Source of the DNA: Fragilariopsis cylindrus CCMP1102
Taxonomy: Eukaryota; Bacillariophyta; Bacillariophyceae; Bacillariales; Bacillariaceae
Length of the DNA stretch: 64,000 nucleotides
Direction: 5' to 3'
Assembly (NCBI GenBank): GCA_900095095.1
Contig: FMBT01000299.1
Location: 372,001-436,000 of the forward strand
A model generated the notes under the pieces. The model searched no databases and was not told the DNA's origin. It worked only from the letters and a program-made list of their open reading frames with translations. Positions 58,126-64,000 of this stretch are shown one piece after another (within the stretch, counting starts at the first letter, position 1; each line of letters opens with the position of its first letter). The translations under genes and the position numbers were made by a program.

Positions 58126-61100
58126 CTAAGTTGAGAAAGCAGTGAACGACAATACTTCATCCTCGTCTTTGTAGGAATTGTCGCCATACGGACTTTCTCG
58201 TAATGATTCCATAAAGGATGAATTCAGCACATCTAGCGCACTTGCCCTAGATTGAGGATTGAATTTGACAAGTGACAAAAGCAAATCCATCCCACCATCT
58301 ATTGCCTGTAATGATGTTCTCCCATGGGCTACGTATAGATTGTTTCCATGAGAAAGCGAGAACTTGTTTTGATCACTTATAAACTGCATAGTATCACATG
58401 GCAATTTCCTATTACGACCTCTACCGCTCTTTTTCTGTCTACTCTCGGAGCTTAAATTGTTCTTCACAGCCATCATGACCTTTGAATTGAGAAGGAGAGA
58501 GGAATCATTTGGAATACCGAAAAGAACAAGGTACTTGTATAATGTGTCATAGAGGGTCTCATCAGGCTCGCCTTCAATAATGTCACCAAATTCATCTTTG
58601 TAGACATCAGCGAGAACGATACTTCTAACAACTGTATACTGTGTTTCCTCTTCGTTTTCCCATATTCTACGTAATTCCCTTTTCAAATTAACTGGACATG
58701 TCACTCCATCTAAAAGTTCTTCATAAGGTGCATGACCAGTAAAAAGATGAAGCATACAAAGACCTAGCCCAAAGCAATCATGCCCGTGGCCTTGACGTGC
58801 TTCATCTCCCATTATCATAAATTCTGGTGGAGTATTCTCAAGTGTTGTAAACTGAGCAATCGTAACGTGTTGACCACTCGTCGCGCAGTCAACATTAGCA
58901 GTACCGTAATCTGCAAGTTTTGCAATGATTGCTTCCTCTCTCGAAGATTGCAGCGAAAATGTATGCTCTCCCAATCCATACCGAAGAATAACGTTACCTT
59001 CGTTCTTCGTTGGTATTCTTTGTAGAAATATATTCAACAGTTTTACATCATAATGTTTCAAACTAAATTTGTCTGCTGCCGCGTGAAGTGCAAAAGAAAT
59101 CTGAAAGAGCAGATTTCTTGCTTGAAAAGGAGTCACAGATTCGTCAGGTTGACGTTTCAAGAACTCCTCGGCATCCCCTTCGTCACACAACTCCATTCGA
59201 ATGTATTGAAAATGACTTCCCTGCTTCGGTTCCTTAGGTCTCCTCTTTACTTTTGGTGACGAATAAGAATTTCCCTTTGGTTTTCGATTATTAGCACTTC
59301 CCCAATGGCTTACTGGTGGCTCATGGCGACATGAAAATACACCCCTTGTGGCAACAAAGTTTGGACAGATCCCGCGGCGCACCAGTGAACTTAACATCAC
59401 CGAGACAGCTAACTCTGCTCCTACTACATTTATATTTCCTGTCGACTGAATCTGTTTTACATCCATAACGGATACTGCTTCTTCAGCTTGGCACTGATGA
59501 TTGAACACTTTATAGACGCGCTTGTATGCTCCTTCTGATAGGAAGCACGCCCAGGGAAAGGATGTTGTTAAATAGTCCCACGAACGCTCCATTGAAGACA
59601 TTGCCGTTGAAGGAGACACTTCAATTCGAGAATGAGTTATTCCGTCATCACTAGCTATACAAGCGACACTGGAGAGCATAAGGTTAGCATGTGAATGAGT
59701 TGATGCATCAGCCCATTTTGTTGACACCAAACCTGCAACGAGAAGAAGTTCGTCCTCTTGCAAGAAATCAAAGATCGTCCGGAGGATTTCACTGTTATCA
59801 AGGGGTGATTCCTCAATAGTGTTAAAGATTTCGCATGTAGACCCATCGATAGCCGCGTTATGTTGTGAAAAGAATTCTGGAGCACTTTCTTGAAGGAGCG
59901 TACGATTACTGACAGGAAATAGACACGACTGGCGGACAAAGAGAGATTTCCTTTGATGCGAAAAAGCGTCAGCGGGATTTACAGCTGAAGCAAATAAAGA
60001 CATACGATTATGCTTTGCAAATGACGTTTGTCGGCGTCTAATATCTCGGCTCGGGAAAGGTCCAATACCTCGCTCGATATTACTGTTATCGATCACAGAT
60101 AAGCACAGGCCTGTTCGAGATGAATCTGACTCATCGATTCCAGCCTCGTCGGGAGTTGCTGAACTCGCAGGACTGTGAAATTCATCACGGTACTGACTGG
60201 CATTCTCAAAATCAAGTCCACCGATGCAGGCTGGCATATGGTCGTCACTTGCTTCGTTATATCCTGCTTCTTTTCGGCGCTGGCTGAATCGGTACAAAAT
60301 CTTCTCAATAAAGGTAGCTTCGCACGAATCTGAAGCGCCCCAGTCACGATCATTAAAAGGACGAGATCCCCAATGAACGTCCTGTTGTCTAATTAATGGT
60401 CTGCATGCAATTTTAAAAGATTAAGTGAGACAAGGAAAAATTATTCAACATAAGAAACAAAAAAGATCCAATACACACTACTTACGTCAAGACAAAGTCA
60501 TTATTCGTAGACATGGCGCAGCTGACGTGAAGGGGTTTCGACAACGCGGAATTCATGTCGAAAGGGGACTGTAAATCATTATTGGTTGAAATGGTCGTTC
60601 TGCTGGATAAAGATAAACGAGGAGGTCGACCTGATATCCTCGGTGGGACTGGTGTGGCTCCATGCAAATGTGCATTAAGATCTGAAGCATTTGCATGGTG
60701 TTCCAGAGATGACCTTGCACGATTTTGGACAGAATGGCCATTAAAGCCATCGTCGATGTAAAAGAAACTTTCAACAGTATTCTTATTTTTTGATATGGGC
60801 TTCGCGTTCATATTCAAGCCACTCATGCCCTGTATGAGATCATCGGTCTGATCATGAACGGATCTTTGCCACGAAGAATTAGATGCCAACCTGCAGTAAT
60901 GTAAAAAAGAAGTTTTTAGAAAACAATGGAATATACAGAAAATATGTGATCTACTTTTTGATGCTTGTGACGATATAGACTTACTCTTTCGGTGTCAATC
61001 TAATCATTTTAGAGTATTTTCTTGTCGGTTGCAATTCTCTCTTTACTGCTGAAGAATAATCGAAATACATTGAGTTATTACCTTCAATATTTGATTTTCT

Positions 61101-62918
61101 TTCTCTCAGTTCTTCTTCGTCGCACGAATTTCGTGATTTCAAAGTAGCATTGAGTACGCCCAATAATCTGCTTCCTCTAGTTTTTGTTGTCTGAATAAAC
61201 GAAACATTCCCGCCACCAGATCGAAATGTAAAACCAAGTGATTTTGTCGTCCATTGAAAAAAGCATCACGACGTTTAGCCTCCCACTTTACAGGTGGTGC
61301 AATGCTACAACCACCTTGTCGAATAATACTTTTTTGAAGAGACGTAGAGAGGAATTCAATATCTTCAATCGAAGACATAGATTTGAGGACATCGTCAACT
61401 GTAGCATGTTCTAGCTCCAGAATTTGACTGCTCATGTTAGACGAGGGTCGTTCTCTTGCCCGACAGGAATTTAGATGTGGAATCACTGACATATCATCAT
61501 CTTCACTATCAACTGAAATATCTGAATCCTCGCCGTTGGTCTCGCAAGATTTGTTTACATCGTCGTCACTCATTGTAACATCAAGATCCGCCATTGCCCT
61601 GTTAATATTAACGCTTTTGTTGGTCGATTGGAAAGATACGTCCATTAATCTTGAACCTACCCGATACTTTGATTCAACGGATGCCAAAAAGCTAGGTGGT
61701 GATAATATTCTAGATCGAGAACGTGATACGGGAGATGATTCATCATCTGAAAATTGAGACTTGCAAACACCTCGTTTTCTTGTGGAGGATGCCATACTCA
61801 TTGCTGGTGAGGATAAATCGTCTGTAGGACTACCGTCCATGTCTTGATCGGGAGAGCCATTTTTTGTTGTTGGAGAGAAAAGATCGGTAAGTGAAGTTAA
61901 TCTCCTTCGATGCGTACTCTCTTCCGTCCTGCTACTACTACTATTGCTGGGACAGCTTCCGGTAGATTTTGTAGCCCACGATGTACGAACTTCGCCAGAA
62001 TTGCGAGCTAGATCTGAGAATGAGTCCCCCAATATTGATCCTTCTAGCAATTTGTTGTTGTGGCGGCTAATACTGCTACCATCCCCGCAATTGTTGCTAT
62101 CAACGAGGGGAGTAAAATCATTATTTCTCAGAAAGGTGTTATGATTTGCTGCTGGTTTACTTTTCTTGCGACAATTTTTGTTGCTGCCATCAAAAAATGC
62201 GGATCGTTTCGGTGAGATGTCGTTTAGGAGTGGATCATTATTTGGTGTACCGAAAAAGTTTGGATTATAATTTTCAAAGCCGCCACCAAATCATCGCGCC
62301 ATCCCTCTTCTACCGGTAGGGAACCATACTTGATGTGCTCATAGAAAACGACCGAGAAGACGCGGAAGAACTCCGAGACGATGATATTGAATTTGATATC
62401 GATTGTGACCTTCTAAGCTGTCGCGGTCGAGTTGTCCCCCTTGAGATGCTGGGTGAAGTACCACTTATTGTATGAGACCTTACAAATGTTCTACCCTTGC
62501 GAGGAACTGTTGGTGGTGTTGATATGTTAGAATCCCTATCTATGTTCCATCCTTCGTCTTTGTCAATATCTTCCTCGACTAATTTTTCTTCTTCTTCTTT
62601 AAATAGTGTACCAGTACTCTGCGATGTTGAAGGAGAAAGTTCTGACGTCCTTTCGAGTGAAGCAACGCGAGAGCGACCGACATAGGTATTGTTCCTATTT
62701 TGACTACTACCAGTAACATTATCAACACTTCCTCGACGTCCAACGGCATGGGTATTTTTCCTATTTTGACTGCTGCCAGTAACATTATCAACACTTCCTC
62801 GACGTCCATAAGTTCTTCTTCCTCTAGGTTTTGAAGCAACTCGGGAGGACCATGCTGTATCTGTTACAAAGGAGGACGTTCCTTCGAATTCTCCAATATC
62901 AAACGAATCATTTTCCAT
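58126..62918 (-). CDS. Large F-box-like / atypical protein kinase, 3 exons
   Basis: Exons 62918-60985, 60890-60486 and 60400-58126, about 1538 residues. The N-terminal half is Ser/Arg-rich and disordered, with a 22-residue tandem repeat (GRRGSVDNVTGSSQN), acidic patches and basic RSRSRIL runs. In the last exon LDNSEILRTIFDFLQEDELL followed by VAGLVSTKWADAST resembles an F-box. A kinase-like domain follows: CFLSEGAYKRVYKV (P-loop position), YIRMELCDEGDAEEFL (hinge), LKHYDVKLLNIFL (HYD for HRD) and AKLADYGTANVD (DYG for DFG), then ENTPPEFMI and GHDCFGLGLCMLHLFTGHAPY. The HYD/DYG pattern recalls haspin-like divergent kinases. The catalytic Asp residues are kept, so activity is possible. Three one-base losses in exon 1 (near 62313, 62288 and 61142) bring the total into phase when restored. 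Confidence 0.72.
62693..62808 (-). repeat. 66-bp coding tandem repeat, two copies
   Basis: Two near-identical 66-bp units encode GRRGSVDNVTGSSQNR plus a short variable end, in the N-terminal part of the kinase gene. The Arg-Arg-x-Ser unit could be a phosphorylation site. Confidence 0.88.
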
Positions 62919-63633
62919 GATTGAATAATTGATTCGATTCTTCTCTTTATCTTTTGTTGTCTATTAACTAACAATCAAGGATAAACACAGAGAAGTAAGA
63001 GATGTGATACCGTACAACGTTCAGTTCAGTTCAGACCTATTTGGCCTCAAAAGAAAAAGCGAATGAATCGAATCGAAAGGTTTGTGAACACTGTACTTCT
63101 TACTATCGGTAGACGGTTATTACAATGTATGAATTTTCAATAAATGCTTATTCCCCATAATTGATTGATTTGAAGATAATATCATACACAAATGTAGCCG
63201 TTACTGCATATGCTCAAACCCCGTGTGATTGATTCTATGTAGAAAATGGCGGTAACGTTTAGCAATGCTTACCACGCCGATAATCAAAAAGTGACAGTTT
63301 GACATGCTCGATTTATGACCCGCCCGACACCAAATTGGCGTACTACCGCCTGTAACGCATTTTGAGCTGAGCAAAGTTTGGCAGAGGGAGCGAAGCAAGA
63401 AAACGCGAACCTGATGATGGGGAGTGGGAAGCAAAAGGGGTCTGCAAATAATCTGCTTCTCCCCCAATATCCACCATGAACGAATGAATCACAAATCAAT
63501 CAGCGTCAGTCAGATAGCTTTCGCATCTAAAATCTCGCATCCAAATTTTCGATTACGTATTTGTCATTATCTTTTCTCGCTTTTCTTCCAAAAAATATAT
63601 AATACGTACGGTAGCTCAGTTAGAATAATACAG
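62919..63633. other. Divergent promoter region (kinase / SDR)
   Basis: About 715 bp. TACNGTA heptamers at 63009 (91 bp before the kinase ATG) and 63607 (27 bp before the SDR ATG). Small ORFs here look like chance. Confidence 0.5.
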
Positions 63634-64000
63634 AATGACGACGATAACTTCACCCTTTCGCACAGACTGCCTAAAAGGCAAAGTTGTACTGATTACTGGG
63701 GGTGGTTCTGGAATTGGTTTTGAGGTAACGAAGCAGTTGTTAGCACATGGTGCGAAAGGAGCAGTTATATGCGGTAGGAGACAAGAATTTTTAGAACGAT
63801 CTGCATCTATTTTACGTAAGGAGACTGGTAAAGAATGTAAATGGAAAGTAACTGATGTTCGAATCCAAAGCATGCGTGGATGCTGTTGAATATACAATAC
63901 GTCAATTTGGAAGACTAGACATATGGTGAATGGAGCGGCGGGTAATTTTTTGGCAGAAGCCAAAGACTTGTCACCGAAAGGATTTGCTACTGTTATGTCA
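63634..64000 (+). CDS. 2,4-dienoyl-CoA reductase-like SDR (partial, cut by right edge)
   Basis: From ATG 63634 the protein reads CLKGKVVLITGGGSGIGFEV, the TGxxxGxG NAD(P)-binding motif of short-chain dehydrogenases. Later in-frame pieces read AVEYTIRQFGRLDI and NGAAGNFLAEAKDLSPKGF; the NGAAGNFLA box is typical of peroxisomal-type 2,4-dienoyl-CoA reductases (DECR2), which help beta-oxidise unsaturated fatty acids. Between 63852 and 63930 the frame changes more than once: two shortened A runs near 63854-63864 and a missing T near 63927 would explain it. The gene continues beyond the window. Confidence 0.8.

Overview
The window looks like nuclear DNA of a diatom or close stramenopile relative. 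It is AT-rich and gene-dense, with about 21 host genes on both strands. Introns are short GT-AG (about 70-270 bp, many with AT or TTTGA microsatellites). Plastid-type presequences with an ASAFAP-like cleavage site are present, and there is a Ty1/copia element of the kind common in diatoms. The species cannot be named from the sequence. No rRNA, tRNA, CRISPR or bacterial features were seen. | Layout. 1-2548: left-edge gag-like retroelement fragment on the minus strand, its probable leader/LTR, and a decayed coding remnant. 2549-9067: plastid-targeted methyltransferase-like protein (+), a protein of unknown function (-), a TEY-type MAP kinase (+). 10153-13746: TBC1D23-like TBC/rhodanese protein (-). 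14282-20292: GT60-type GlcNAc transferase, Josephin-UBX deubiquitinase and S-formylglutathione hydrolase, all (+). 21050-24230: ribosomal protein eL38 (-), a small dual-specificity phosphatase (+), an aquaporin (-). 24492-32321: a near-intact Ty1/copia element with 391-bp LTRs that look identical and a 5-bp target duplication. 33839-38728: a cysteine-rich secreted protein and a BRCA1/BARD1-like RING protein. 38729-46113: M17 leucyl aminopeptidase (+), PP28/SAP protein (-), and two tail-to-tail bile-acid:Na+ symporter-family paralogues. 47016-52490: Asn-rich unknown protein, then a FadE-type acyl-CoA dehydrogenase. 52818-57850: eEF2 kinase with an extra Tudor-like segment (-), TFIIH p44/SSL1 (+). 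58126-63634: a very large F-box-like/atypical kinase (-) and the start of a 2,4-dienoyl-CoA reductase-like SDR (+) cut by the window edge. | The genes are mostly housekeeping and are not an operon. Loose themes are protein modification and turnover (GT60, Josephin DUB, RING, F-box-like kinase), signalling (MAPK, DSP, eEF2K), and lipid or aldehyde catabolism (FadE-type ACAD, dienoyl-CoA reductase, S-formylglutathione hydrolase). | Caution: at least nine single-base losses or gains interrupt otherwise well-conserved host genes, often in short homopolymers. Reading-frame arithmetic fits one lost or gained base at each testable site. The simplest reading is residual indel error in a long-read assembly, densest near the right edge, rather than mass pseudogenisation. 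I could run no searches: family names rest on recognised motifs.
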